From an uncultured Clostridia bacterium (GTDB lineage: Bacteria; Bacillota; Clostridia; Oscillospirales; Oscillospiraceae): a DNA stretch of 64,000 bases. Where the stretch lies: positions 1-64,000 of the forward strand of contig CAMCRV010000001.1 of assembly GCA_945877365.1 (NCBI GenBank). The letters are read 5' to 3'. The notes under the pieces are model-generated. The model did no database searches and had not been told where the DNA came from. It was given only the letters and a program-made list of their open reading frames with translations. The translations under genes were made by a program, and so were the position numbers. This document shows, one piece after another, positions 29,131 to 38,591 of this stretch; position 1 is the first letter of the stretch, and every line of letters begins with the position of its first letter.

Positions 29131-29215
29131 AGAAGTGCAGGGAGGTCTGTGCTGCGACCTTTGAGATTGCCGCACCATCCCCTATCATCCCGTTCCTCGG
29201 GAAGGAGGTTTTTTC

Positions 29216-29827
29216 ATGGAAAAGAAAATTATTACCATCAGCCGTGAGTTTGGTTCCGGTGGACGGACACTGGGACGCCTGATTGCGGATAAGCTGAATA
29301 TCCCCTTCTATGACAAGGAGCTGGTTGATCAGGTTGCCGTAGAATCCGGCTTTGCCCCTAAATTTGTGGAAGAACACGGCGAACACTCCCCCAGCAGCAG
29401 CCTGTTTTCCTACGCCTTTGCACCGCAGGGCGTTCCCGGCATTATGAATGGCCTGTCTACAGCCGATTTTCTTTGGAATATTCAGTGCAATGTAATTTTG
29501 CAGCTGGCAGAAAAAGGCCCCTGTGTCATCGTTGGCAGAAATGCCGACTACATCCTGAAAGATCGTCCCGATGCCCTTCACATTTTTACCCATGCGGATG
29601 TGGCGTTCCGGGCAGAGCGAATTGTGTCCCGTTATGGCGAGTCCGAGAAGAGCCCGGAGGCAAGATTGCAGGAGAAGGACAAGCGCCGCCGGGTAAATTA
29701 CCAGCACTACACAGGCAGAACCTGGGGCCAGTCCCAGAACTACGACCTTTGCTTCAACACCGGTGTCCTTGGCATTGAACAGTGCGCTGATATTGTTGTG
29801 GGTATTGTGGAAAACTCCAGAAAATAA
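29216..29827 (+). CDS. cytidylate kinase-like family protein
   Basis: KKIITISREFGSGGRTLGRLIADKLNIPFYDKEL; P-loop-like start; AAGGAGG RBS. Confidence 0.88.
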   Translation: MEKKIITISREFGSGGRTLGRLIADKLNIPFYDKELVDQVAVESGFAPKFVEEHGEHSPSSSLFSYAFAPQGVPGIMNGLSTADFLWNIQCNVILQLAEKGPCVIVGRNADYILKDRPDALHIFTHADVAFRAERIVSRYGESEKSPEARLQEKDKRRRVNYQHYTGRTWGQSQNYDLCFNTGVLGIEQCADIVVGIVENSRK

Positions 29828-29830
29828 CGA

Positions 29831-29866
29831 ATTGCCCTGCACCGCAATGGTGCAGGGCAAATTTTA
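29831..29866. terminator. Convergent terminator
   Basis: TTGCCCTGCACCGCAATGGTGCAGGGCAAATTTTA. Confidence 0.8.
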
Positions 29867-31015
29867 TACCGTTGCAGGTTCCGGATCTCCGATATGGATG
29901 TTGACGCCGTTGACTTCCACATTTTCATCCGCGCAGATCAGAATGTACTTGACCCCGCCAATGATCCGGGTTTCCACCAGATCAGCCCGGGTAGGATCTA
30001 CCTTGATTACCACATCCGGGGTCTTTACCTCAAAGTGCTTGTTGTCGATGATGTTTTTGGGGTGAAGCTCTGCTTCAAAGCCAAAGGCTTCATCATAGTC
30101 CACGCTGAACTTTGCCATATGTTCATCGGAGACGCCGCAGGAGGCTAGAACCTCCTTGACATCCTCCTTGGTGATCATCAGGGGCTCCGGAACCTTGGAC
30201 TCCTTGTGCAGCTCAATCCGCTGAGACAGCTGATCGTGCACCGTCTGAACCACATCCAGACTGCACTCCTCACCCAGGCAGGTACTGAGAAGGGCTTCAA
30301 AGGACTTCTTCTGCTCTGCAGCAGGCTTGGGAACCGGGGTGTTGAACAGGGCCTCAATCAGCTGATCCTGTCCGGCCTTGATATCCCGGGTATAGAACAG
30401 TGCATTGTAAATATTGGTGGATCGGTTGTCAAAGGCCGGAAAAAGGAAACCCAGCGCCGGGGCAGAGACCAGATTCTGGATAGCCCCGTCGTGGAACAGC
30501 TTTTCTTCCGGGACATAGTGCAGGTTTGCCTTGGTCTGCTTGACCGGGCAGATGGCACACACAAGGTAGGTATAGTTCTCCTCGGAAGCATCCTTCTGCA
30601 AGGCATCATCCTTGCTCTTAAAGGGCACATCGTAGCTGTCACAGCCCAGCAGAATCACATAGCTGCCCTCCAGCTGGATGTTATCGATGATCTTCTGATA
30701 CAGCTCCTGCAGCTTTTCCTCGTCCTTCAGGCCGCTCTTGCGCAGCTCCATCAGCAGAGCGTGCTCCGGGGAGCTGGCTACCTGACTGGTTTTGAAGGTA
30801 ATATCAATGAGATTTTTGCCAATTCCACCGGAGAAAACCCGGCGCAGTAGGGCAAAATACTTGTCGGACTCGTTCTCCGGCATGATGCCGGTGGACTGCC
30901 GGAACTGGGTGATAATCTCTTTATTGTCATTGACATAGCAGCCATAAATGGCCGTAATATTGCTGCGATCCCGGCGCTGTCTGCGGCGCAGCTCGCCAAT
31001 TTCCTTTTCGTTCAT
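29864..31015 (-). CDS. DUF4317 domain-containing protein
   Basis: MNEKEIGELRRRQRRDRSNITAIYGCYVNDNKEIITQFRQS... Confidence 0.88.
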   Translation of the reverse strand: MNEKEIGELRRRQRRDRSNITAIYGCYVNDNKEIITQFRQSTGIMPENESDKYFALLRRVFSGGIGKNLIDITFKTSQVASSPEHALLMELRKSGLKDEEKLQELYQKIIDNIQLEGSYVILLGCDSYDVPFKSKDDALQKDASEENYTYLVCAICPVKQTKANLHYVPEEKLFHDGAIQNLVSAPALGFLFPAFDNRSTNIYNALFYTRDIKAGQDQLIEALFNTPVPKPAAEQKKSFEALLSTCLGEECSLDVVQTVHDQLSQRIELHKESKVPEPLMITKEDVKEVLASCGVSDEHMAKFSVDYDEAFGFEAELHPKNIIDNKHFEVKTPDVVIKVDPTRADLVETRIIGGVKYILICADENVEVNGVNIHIGDPEPATV

Positions 31016-31083
31016 GGTGATCCCTCGCTTATGAATAATAGTGCCGGGGTATTATAGCACAGTGCGGGTTAAAAATCCAGTAA

Positions 31084-31112
31084 AAAGTGTGGGAGGGGCG
31101 TTGCCCCTCCCA
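31084..31112 (-). terminator. Rho-independent terminator
   Basis: Minus strand ATGGGAGGGGCAACGCCCCTCCCACACTTTTTA. Confidence 0.75.
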
Positions 31113-31120
31113 TTTGCAGT

Positions 31121-32542
31121 TTATGGCCTGTCTGAAATTGCCCGGAATGGGATTTCCACCGGCGTGTAGGAATTGATGATAGCTTGTGCCTGATCCTCAG
31201 AAATAGGATCTGTGGGGGTCTCCCCATCGGCGCTGCGGAACCAGGGGCTTTCCGGGTCAGTGTCGGCATCAAAGATGACTGCATCGTCCACCACCAGAAC
31301 ACCGTTTACCAGACGGTAAAAGGTATCATAAGAAAGGGCAGCACCGCCGGAGCCTTGCTGATAGAGGATATTGTCGTTGCACAGACGGTAGGAACTTCGC
31401 TCCCAGCCGGTGAGAACAAGGCTGACACCCTCGTCGGTAAGGGTATACACATTATAAACAATGCTTCCGTCGGTGATGAGAAGCTCCTGATTTCCGTTTC
31501 CATCCAGATCCATCAGGGCATAGCCAAAATCCACGCCATACTCTGTCAGATTGGCGATCATGATGCTGATACCTGCATCACTGCACTGCTGCATATTCCA
31601 CTTCTCCGAGATTGCCCGGTCAAACACCGAAAGAATATCCTCGTAAGCCTGTGTGGTGGGGGTTGTTTCCTGGTAGCTGTTCTCCCCTATCGGACTGGGC
31701 AGCGGCGTAACATCCAGTTTTACCTTCGGATACTTTGACACAATGATATCCCCGGCTTCATCTTTGGAGATGGGCTGCACATTGGCATCGGAAGGGCCGG
31801 AGAAATACTGTCCATCCCGAAGGACAACTGCCTCCTGAATAGAGAAATCAAAGTCATTGACCAGAGTGTAAAATTGCCAATAGGTTGCCCCATCAACCGT
31901 TTCCTGCCGCTTGATCACATTCCCCTCACAGAGATTCAGGAACACATTTTCCGAAGCGCAGAAAAGGTGCCCCGCACCGTCATTGGGCAGGATGGTGAAC
32001 ACATCGTACACCTGTTCGCCATCGCTGATGATCAGCTCTTCAATGCCGTTTCCGTCCAAATCCCGGAGACAGAAGCCCAGCTTATCCCTGACATCCTCCT
32101 GAATAATCTGGGGGCTGATATCGGCATTATGGCACTGGGCAACATCCCAGTTATCCCGCAGTGCGGTGGCATACTTATTCAGAATCGTTCCATAGTAAGC
32201 ATTGGAGCCGCTCAAGGCGGTTTCCGAAGAATCTTGGGTCTGTGGTGCAGGCACTGCGGAGAAGGATGGTTCCGCAGAAGAAGGAGACATGGTCTGCCTG
32301 TTCTTCAGCATACCAATTCCCAAGCCGCCAAGTACACATACAGCAAGGCAGGCGGCAATGGCCGGGATAAGGCTGCGGCGGCTGTGCTTTACCGGTTCCG
32401 TAACATAGGTATTTCTGTTCGTTCGCTTTGTCGGCTGTGCCTGCTCCGGCATTTGCCGGAGGATCTCCTGAAGCATTCTGTCCTTTTGCATCTGGGAGGG
32501 ATTGATGGAGTCAAAAGCCTTCACAATGATCTTGCTTCTCAT
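31121..32542 (-). CDS. membrane-anchored anti-sigma-like protein with duplicated extracytoplasmic domain
   Basis: MRSKIIVKAFDSINPSQMQKDRMLQEIL (short cytosolic part), TM SLIPAIAACLAVCVLGGLGIGML, two homologous domains each with LxDLDGNGxxELxIxDG; ATGA overlap with the sigma gene. Confidence 0.75.
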   Translation of the reverse strand: MRSKIIVKAFDSINPSQMQKDRMLQEILRQMPEQAQPTKRTNRNTYVTEPVKHSRRSLIPAIAACLAVCVLGGLGIGMLKNRQTMSPSSAEPSFSAVPAPQTQDSSETALSGSNAYYGTILNKYATALRDNWDVAQCHNADISPQIIQEDVRDKLGFCLRDLDGNGIEELIISDGEQVYDVFTILPNDGAGHLFCASENVFLNLCEGNVIKRQETVDGATYWQFYTLVNDFDFSIQEAVVLRDGQYFSGPSDANVQPISKDEAGDIIVSKYPKVKLDVTPLPSPIGENSYQETTPTTQAYEDILSVFDRAISEKWNMQQCSDAGISIMIANLTEYGVDFGYALMDLDGNGNQELLITDGSIVYNVYTLTDEGVSLVLTGWERSSYRLCNDNILYQQGSGGAALSYDTFYRLVNGVLVVDDAVIFDADTDPESPWFRSADGETPTDPISEDQAQAIINSYTPVEIPFRAISDRP

Positions 32543-33024
32543 TCGTCCGCACCTCCTAACATGGCTTGCAGCTGTTTTCTTGCCCGGGCGAGTCTGCTGC
32601 GTACGGTTGCATCCGGGCATCCCAGAAACTGCGCAATTTCAGCGGTGGAATAGCCCTCATAATAGTACATATAGACTGCTGTCTTGTAGTCGTCGGAGAG
32701 GGACAGAATTGCCTCCATAACAGCACTGCTGCCATTTGTTTTTTGCGGAAGATCCGGGTAATCCTCGATGTTTTCGTTGGTTCTCCACCATTTTTTCAGG
32801 GTATCCTTGCAGAGATTGGATGCCGTTACAATCAGCCACGCCTTTTCATGGCGTTCGTCCGCAAATTTCTTTTGATTGGACAGCAGCCGAAGAAAGGTCT
32901 CCTGCACCATATCCTCTGTATCTGTCTGATTTTTCATAAAGGAATAGCACACCCGGTAAACCATATCCACATGGCGGTTATAGGTCTCTATAAAATTCTT
33001 TGTCCCTGTTTGGGTCAAGGGCAT
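32539..33024 (-). CDS. ECF-type RNA polymerase sigma factor (sigma-70 family)
   Basis: VYRVCYSFMKNQTDTEDMVQETFLRLL (sigma2); YYEGYSTAEIAQFLGCPDATVRSRLARARKQL (sigma4). Confidence 0.92.
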   Translation of the reverse strand: MPLTQTGTKNFIETYNRHVDMVYRVCYSFMKNQTDTEDMVQETFLRLLSNQKKFADERHEKAWLIVTASNLCKDTLKKWWRTNENIEDYPDLPQKTNGSSAVMEAILSLSDDYKTAVYMYYYEGYSTAEIAQFLGCPDATVRSRLARARKQLQAMLGGADE

Positions 33025-33085
33025 TGCTGTCGCCTCCTCTCACTTTAGAAACGATTGAGAAAGTCAAAATGTTGCAGAAAAGGAA

Positions 33086-33119
33086 AAAGCTCCTGAAAAG
33101 ATTTTCAGGAGCTTTGGAA
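33086..33119. terminator. Rho-independent terminator
   Basis: AAAAAGCTCCTGAAAAGATTTTCAGGAGCTTTG. Confidence 0.7.
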
Positions 33120-33121
33120 AG

Positions 33122-33667
33122 TCAATCCAGCAGGCATCTCCAATTCTGGACAAAGTATTCCCCGCCGGAATACACGGTTGTAATCACAATCACAGCAATG
33201 ACAATCCAGTTCAGTACCGGGATACCGGGAAGGGCCATCATGGCGCAAAGGCCCACCATGGTGCTGGCGGTCTTTACCTTTCCGCTCCACCCGGCGGCGA
33301 TCACATTCCCCTTCTGGACTGCCACCAGCCGCAGACCGGTAACAGCGAACTCCCGGGTCAGAACGATCATCAGCGCCCAGGCAGGAAAAACTTTCCACTC
33401 ACAGAACATGGCCATGGCAGCGATGGTCAGGAGTTTATCGGCCAGCGGATCCAGAAATTTCCCGAAATCCGTGGTCTGATTGTAGTGACGGGCTATGTAT
33501 CCATCCACAAAATCCGTCAGGCTGGCGATGATAAAAATCCCCAGGGAAATATACATCCACATTCCTGCCTGACCATGGCTCATGTACATGGCTGCCATAT
33601 ACATGGGAATCATGGCAACCCGAACCATTGTAATCTTGCTTGCAGTCGTCACGCTTCTTCCTCCCAA
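33122..33667 (-). CDS. pgsA: CDP-diacylglycerol--glycerol-3-phosphate 3-phosphatidyltransferase
   Basis: LTDFVDGYIARHYNQTTDFGKFLDPLADKLL; next to rimO. Confidence 0.92.
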   Translation of the reverse strand: MGGRSVTTASKITMVRVAMIPMYMAAMYMSHGQAGMWMYISLGIFIIASLTDFVDGYIARHYNQTTDFGKFLDPLADKLLTIAAMAMFCEWKVFPAWALMIVLTREFAVTGLRLVAVQKGNVIAAGWSGKVKTASTMVGLCAMMALPGIPVLNWIVIAVIVITTVYSGGEYFVQNWRCLLD

Positions 33668-34983
33668 ACATATCCGGAAAGATCGCCGTCCACACAGCCG
33701 TCAATCTTTACCACAACAAATTGCCCTTCCTGCAGGGGTTCTTCCGATGCAATCCAAACCTTACCATCGATTTCCGGAGAGTCGGCATAAGTACGGCCAA
33801 AGAACTGCTCCATTTCCTCATCGTAGCCGTCTACCAGAATTTCCATGGTTTTTCCCAGCATGGACGCGTTATAATCATCCATGATACCGGACTGAATCAT
33901 CTCGACAATCTCAGCCCGTTTCTGGGCAACCTCTGCGTCCGGATACTCCATCTGGGCGGCAGGGGTTCCCTCTTCCGGGGAAAAGGCAAAGGCACCGACC
34001 CGTTCCAGCCTCAGCTCCCGCAGGAACTGACAGAGCTCCTCGAACTCCTCCTCACCCTCGCCGGGAAGACCGGTAATGATGCTGGTGCGGATTACCAGTC
34101 CGGGAATCCGGCTGCGGAGCTTGGCGAACAGACTGCGCAGAAATTCTCCGTCTCCCCGACGGTTCATCAGCTTCAGAATCTTGCTGTTGCAGTGCTGAAT
34201 GGGAATGTCCAGATACTTGACAATTTTTGGCTCCTGCGCCATGACATCCATCAGCTCATCGTCAATTTCATCCGGATAGACATAGTGCACACGGATCCAT
34301 TTCAGCTCTTCGATCTTACACAGCTGCCGCAGAAGCTCCGGCAGCAGACGCTTGTGCCCCGGCAGATCCGTTCCGTAACGGCTGGTATCCTGCGCCACAA
34401 CAATCAGCTCTTTTACACCGCTTGCAGCCAGCATCCGAGCCTCATACAGAACATCGTCCAGCTGGCGGCTCCGGAACCTTCCCCGAAGATAGGGAATAAT
34501 GCAGTAGGAACAGCGGTTATCGCACCCTTCCGCAATTTTAATATAGGCATAGTGCTCCGGTGTGGTGACGATACGGCCGGTTTCCTGTTCGGGGGCATCA
34601 ATGGAACCAAAATCAGAAATCGACTCCTGTGCCAGCAGCTTTTCAATGGCAGGAACGATTTCCGTATAGCTTCCGGTGCCCAGAATCCCGTCTACCTCCG
34701 GCATTTCCTTCAGAATTTCCTCCTGATACCGCTGAGCCAGACACCCGGTTACCAGAATTTTGCCAACCTGCCCCTCCGCCTTCAGTGCGGCAGTCTGCAA
34801 AATGTAGTCAATAGCTTCAGCCTTGGCGGAGTCGATAAAACCACAGGTGTTGATAACCACCACATCGCTGCCGAGGATATCCGCCTTTACGGTATGCCCG
34901 GCCTCCTGCACGCGGTACATCATCCGCTCACAGTCCACCTGATTCTTGGCACAGCCAAGAGAGATAAATCCAATATTTGCCAT
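33649..34983 (-). CDS. rimO: ribosomal protein S12 methylthiotransferase
   Basis: MANIGFISLGCAKNQVDCERM; EGCDNRCSYCIIPYLRGRFRSR; TRAM tail. Confidence 0.95.
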   Translation of the reverse strand: MANIGFISLGCAKNQVDCERMMYRVQEAGHTVKADILGSDVVVINTCGFIDSAKAEAIDYILQTAALKAEGQVGKILVTGCLAQRYQEEILKEMPEVDGILGTGSYTEIVPAIEKLLAQESISDFGSIDAPEQETGRIVTTPEHYAYIKIAEGCDNRCSYCIIPYLRGRFRSRQLDDVLYEARMLAASGVKELIVVAQDTSRYGTDLPGHKRLLPELLRQLCKIEELKWIRVHYVYPDEIDDELMDVMAQEPKIVKYLDIPIQHCNSKILKLMNRRGDGEFLRSLFAKLRSRIPGLVIRTSIITGLPGEGEEEFEELCQFLRELRLERVGAFAFSPEEGTPAAQMEYPDAEVAQKRAEIVEMIQSGIMDDYNASMLGKTMEILVDGYDEEMEQFFGRTYADSPEIDGKVWIASEEPLQEGQFVVVKIDGCVDGDLSGYVWEEEA

Positions 34984-34984
34984 A

Positions 34985-35611
34985 CTATTCCTCCGGGAAT
35001 TCATCCGTATCAAAGGACAGACTGTTCAGTGCCTCCCGGATACGGCTGTAATGGTGACCGCGGCGCAGCAGAGAATCCACTGCCCGCTTCACCTGCTTTT
35101 CATCTGAATCTGCATCCAATCGGGAGCGGAGAAAGGCCTGAATCCAGTCGATCTGGTCAGGATAGTCTGCCAGAACATCCTCCCAAAGCTCCTTGGGAAT
35201 CCGTTTCTCATAGAGCGCCTGCTTCGTCCGTTCCGGGCCGTATCCTTTTGCGATGCAGCTGTGTACAACCTGTTCAGCCGTACTTCTGTCATCCACAAGA
35301 TGGAGCTCCTCCATCCAGGCAACGGCATCTCTGGCCTGCTGCGGATCTTCTCCTTTGCGGACAAGCCGCTGCTCCAAATCCTTCCTGGAAACACTGGAAG
35401 CAGAGACAATCCGGACAGCCCGCATTTTTGCTGACATCTCCCCGGCTGCGGTTTGGAGTCTGCCCCACTCCTCATCAGACAGCTCCATACCGGGATAGAG
35501 GGCGAAGTCCTCCACGGTCTGGCGGTAAAGTCCCAATCTGCTGCCGTCTGAGAGCTGTATCCAGTATCGTCCTGCCCGGTCGGGAGCGGTTTTCAGAGAA
35601 TCAATCCTCAT
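34985..35611 (-). CDS. recX: regulatory protein RecX
   Basis: RecX-type triple-helix repeats ([59 protein letters not shown]); directly downstream of recA. Confidence 0.88.
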   Translation of the reverse strand: MRIDSLKTAPDRAGRYWIQLSDGSRLGLYRQTVEDFALYPGMELSDEEWGRLQTAAGEMSAKMRAVRIVSASSVSRKDLEQRLVRKGEDPQQARDAVAWMEELHLVDDRSTAEQVVHSCIAKGYGPERTKQALYEKRIPKELWEDVLADYPDQIDWIQAFLRSRLDADSDEKQVKRAVDSLLRRGHHYSRIREALNSLSFDTDEFPEE

Positions 35612-36707
35612 CGTTAAAATCGTCGGCACTGACGGCTACAGCGCGTTCAGCAGCCTTTGCAGGAGCCTTGGCAGCGCTGCCGTTCAGCTTCCAGAGATTC
35701 TCCCGAACCTGAGCTTCCACCTTCTCGGCAATATCCGGATGGCTGATCAGGTATTCCTTCACGGAGTTGGCGCCCTGACCAATCCGCTCATCACCCATGC
35801 TGAACCAGCTTCCGCTCTTCTGGACGATATCCATCTGAACCGCAAGATCCACCAGCTCGCCCCACTTGGAAATGCCCTGTCCGTACATGATTTCAAACAC
35901 AGCCTCACGGAACGGAGGCGCCACCTTGTTTTTGACCACCTTTACCCGTGTCTTGTTGCCGATGACATTGCCGCCTTCCTTGATGGACTCCACGCGGCGG
36001 ACATCCAGACGAACAGAGGCATAGAACTTCAGCGCATTACCACCGGTAGTGGTTTCTGGATTTCCATACATAACGCCAATCTTCATACGCAGCTGGTTGA
36101 TGAAGATAACGACACAGTTGGTTTTGGCAATGTTGCCGGCCAGCTTCCGAAGAGCCTGAGACATAAGCCGCGCCTGAAGACCCACGAAAGTATCGCCCAT
36201 TTCGCCCTCAATTTCCTGCTTGGGCACAAGGGCTGCCACAGAGTCCACAACAACAGCATCAATGGCGCCGCTGCGAACCAGGGCATCCGTGATCTCCAGA
36301 GCCTGCTCGCCGGTGTCCGGCTGGGAGACCAGAAGATTGTCGGTATCCACACCCAGTGCTGCCGCATAAACAGGATCCAGCGCATGCTCTGCATCCACGA
36401 AAGCAACCTCGCCGCCCCGCTTTTGGGCTTCTGCCAGAATGTGCAGAGCCAAAGTGGTCTTGCCGGAGGATTCGGGACCATAAATCTCAATAATTCTTCC
36501 CTTGGGGACGCCGCCAATGCCCAGTGCGGCATCCAGCGCCAGAGAGCCCGTGGGGATTGCTTCCACATTCATCTCCGGGCGGTCGCCAAGGCGCATGACA
36601 GTACCCTTGCCGAAATTCTTGTCAATCTGTGCAAGGACTGTATCCAGTGCTTTTTTCTTATCGGATGCGGGAGTAGGGGCTTCATAGGAGGTCTTTTTTG
36701 TTGCCAT
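35601..36707 (-). CDS. recA: recombinase RecA
   Basis: [77 protein letters not shown]. Confidence 0.98.
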   Translation of the reverse strand: MATKKTSYEAPTPASDKKKALDTVLAQIDKNFGKGTVMRLGDRPEMNVEAIPTGSLALDAALGIGGVPKGRIIEIYGPESSGKTTLALHILAEAQKRGGEVAFVDAEHALDPVYAAALGVDTDNLLVSQPDTGEQALEITDALVRSGAIDAVVVDSVAALVPKQEIEGEMGDTFVGLQARLMSQALRKLAGNIAKTNCVVIFINQLRMKIGVMYGNPETTTGGNALKFYASVRLDVRRVESIKEGGNVIGNKTRVKVVKNKVAPPFREAVFEIMYGQGISKWGELVDLAVQMDIVQKSGSWFSMGDERIGQGANSVKEYLISHPDIAEKVEAQVRENLWKLNGSAAKAPAKAAERAVAVSADDFNDED

Positions 36708-36708
36708 T

Positions 36709-37584
36709 TCAATCTTCCTTCCTGCCGTACTGTGCCAGTACGGCTCTTTCTCTGTCATTATAGTCTCTGACCCGTTCCAGAACAGCGTAATCATTGTCCT
36801 CCAGAATCCGGCAGACAGCATCACCCTGCCCCATGCCGAATTCAAAGCAAAGGAATCCGCCCGGTTTCAAGGCCCGGGAAAAGTTTTTTGCAATGGAACG
36901 GTAAAAATCCAGCCCATCCTCCCCGCCATACAGAGCCATATGTGGCTCATAATTGCGAACACTGATGGGAAGCGCTTCCATCTCCTCAGCAGTGATATAG
37001 GGTGGATTGGAAACAATCAGGTCAAATTTTCCAAGAAACGCCGGAGCAGGCTCCAGGGCATTCACCTGAACGCAGCGAACCCGGGCACTGAGCTTAGTTT
37101 GCATCATATTTCGTTTTGCCACGGTCAGGGCTTCCGGCGAAAGATCTGCCAGAGTCACTCTGGCATCCTTGACACGGCTGGCAATCGCCAGGCCGATGCA
37201 GCCGCTTCCGCAGCATAAATCCAGAACTCTGGGATCCTGATTGAGAAACAGCGCCTGCTGAATGGCAAGAGAAGTGACTGCACAGGTGTCATCTCTTGGA
37301 ATCAGAACATCGGGTGACACTGTCAGATTCAGTCCGTAAAAATCCCATTCGCCCAGAACATAAGCCAGCGGCTCCCCCTGCTTCAGCCGACGCAGTCCGG
37401 CATCAACTGCCCGGCATACCTCCTCCGTAGCATAAAGATCCCGGTCGGCAAGGAACAGATCCGGATTCTTGCCGGAAACATGACAGATGAGGCTCCTGGC
37501 CATGAAACCGGCCATATCCGGCTCCTCGGTTTCCAGCAGTGCCCGTCTGGCGTCCAGATAGAGCGCGCCATATTGCTTTACCAA
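36709..37584 (-). CDS. prmC: peptide chain release factor N(5)-glutamine methyltransferase
   Basis: [29 protein letters not shown]. Confidence 0.93.
   Translation of the reverse strand: MVKQYGALYLDARRALLETEEPDMAGFMARSLICHVSGKNPDLFLADRDLYATEEVCRAVDAGLRRLKQGEPLAYVLGEWDFYGLNLTVSPDVLIPRDDTCAVTSLAIQQALFLNQDPRVLDLCCGSGCIGLAIASRVKDARVTLADLSPEALTVAKRNMMQTKLSARVRCVQVNALEPAPAFLGKFDLIVSNPPYITAEEMEALPISVRNYEPHMALYGGEDGLDFYRSIAKNFSRALKPGGFLCFEFGMGQGDAVCRILEDNDYAVLERVRDYNDRERAVLAQYGRKED
36724..36744 (-). repeat. Perfect 9-bp inverted repeat (hairpin) upstream of the recA start
   Basis: GCCGTACTG-TGC-CAGTACGGC in the 3' end of prmC. Confidence 0.8.
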
Positions 37585-38579
37585 CGGTCGGAACCCTCCT
37601 TCTGGGGAAGAACTGCCTTCACTGCTTCTATACCAACCTCAATCATGGAATCATCCGGTTCGTTTGTGGTAAAGTGCTGCATCCACATCCCCGGTGCAGC
37701 CAGAGCACGGGTAAAGGAGTTGTCATTGCGGCCCACCCAGCGATTGATCTCATAGGTAACACCCACCACCAGCGGCAGCAGCAAAAGCTTGAAGGCAATC
37801 ATAATCAGGCGGTACGGGAAACTGCCGCGCATGGCTTCCAGCGACGGAACTGCTTTCAGCAAAGCAGAGGATGCCACGGAAAACACAAGAATCGAAATCA
37901 CCATGACCACCAGCAGAAAGCTGGTGCCGCATCTGGGATGCAGACGGGTCTGTGCGCGGACATTTTCCACCGTAAGAGGCAGGCCGGCTTCATAGCAGCG
38001 GATAGTTTTGTGCTCAGCACCATGGTAGGCAAATACCCGCTTCATGTCCTCCATTCTGGAAACCAGCAGCATATAGCCCATAAAAATAACCATGCGCACG
38101 ACGCCTTCCAGCAGATTCAATCCCAGAGTGTCCGTGATCCAGCGGTCAAAAGCGCTGCTTACCACCATGGGCAGCAGGAAAAACAGAGCTACCGACAAAC
38201 CAATGCCCAGTGCCACCGACAGGCCGATAAACAGCTTTTGGAATTTCTCGTTATTCAGGTGCTTTTCCAGCCACAAATCCAGCTTGCCGGGTTCCTCCTG
38301 GTATTCCTCCGGAGCAAGCTCCGCAGAACGCATCAGAGCCTTGACACCCACAACCTGTGCATCAAAAAAGTTAAACACACCGCGGAAAAAGGGCCATGTC
38401 TTGAAGGAGCCGGGAGGATTGCGTTTTCTGTCACTGACCTCAATGGAAAGGCCGTCCTTTCCCCGGATCACCACGGCATCCTTCTCGGGGCCGCGCATCA
38501 TAATACCCTCAATCAGGGCCTGTCCGCCGATCATAGTCTTGAATTTTTCACAGCACTGCTGATTTTCCTTACTCTGCAT
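37578..38579 (-). CDS. DUF1385 domain-containing membrane protein
   Basis: MIGGQALIEGIMMRGPEKDAVVIR; YHGAEHKTIRCYEAG; HPRCGTSFLL. Confidence 0.92.
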   Translation of the reverse strand: MQSKENQQCCEKFKTMIGGQALIEGIMMRGPEKDAVVIRGKDGLSIEVSDRKRNPPGSFKTWPFFRGVFNFFDAQVVGVKALMRSAELAPEEYQEEPGKLDLWLEKHLNNEKFQKLFIGLSVALGIGLSVALFFLLPMVVSSAFDRWITDTLGLNLLEGVVRMVIFMGYMLLVSRMEDMKRVFAYHGAEHKTIRCYEAGLPLTVENVRAQTRLHPRCGTSFLLVVMVISILVFSVASSALLKAVPSLEAMRGSFPYRLIMIAFKLLLLPLVVGVTYEINRWVGRNDNSFTRALAAPGMWMQHFTTNEPDDSMIEVGIEAVKAVLPQKEGSDRW

Positions 38580-38591
38580 AGTATCCTCGCT

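Noticed and set aside
33640-35712. 690-aa plus-strand ORF
   Set aside because: Antisense to rimO/recX; low-complexity translation.
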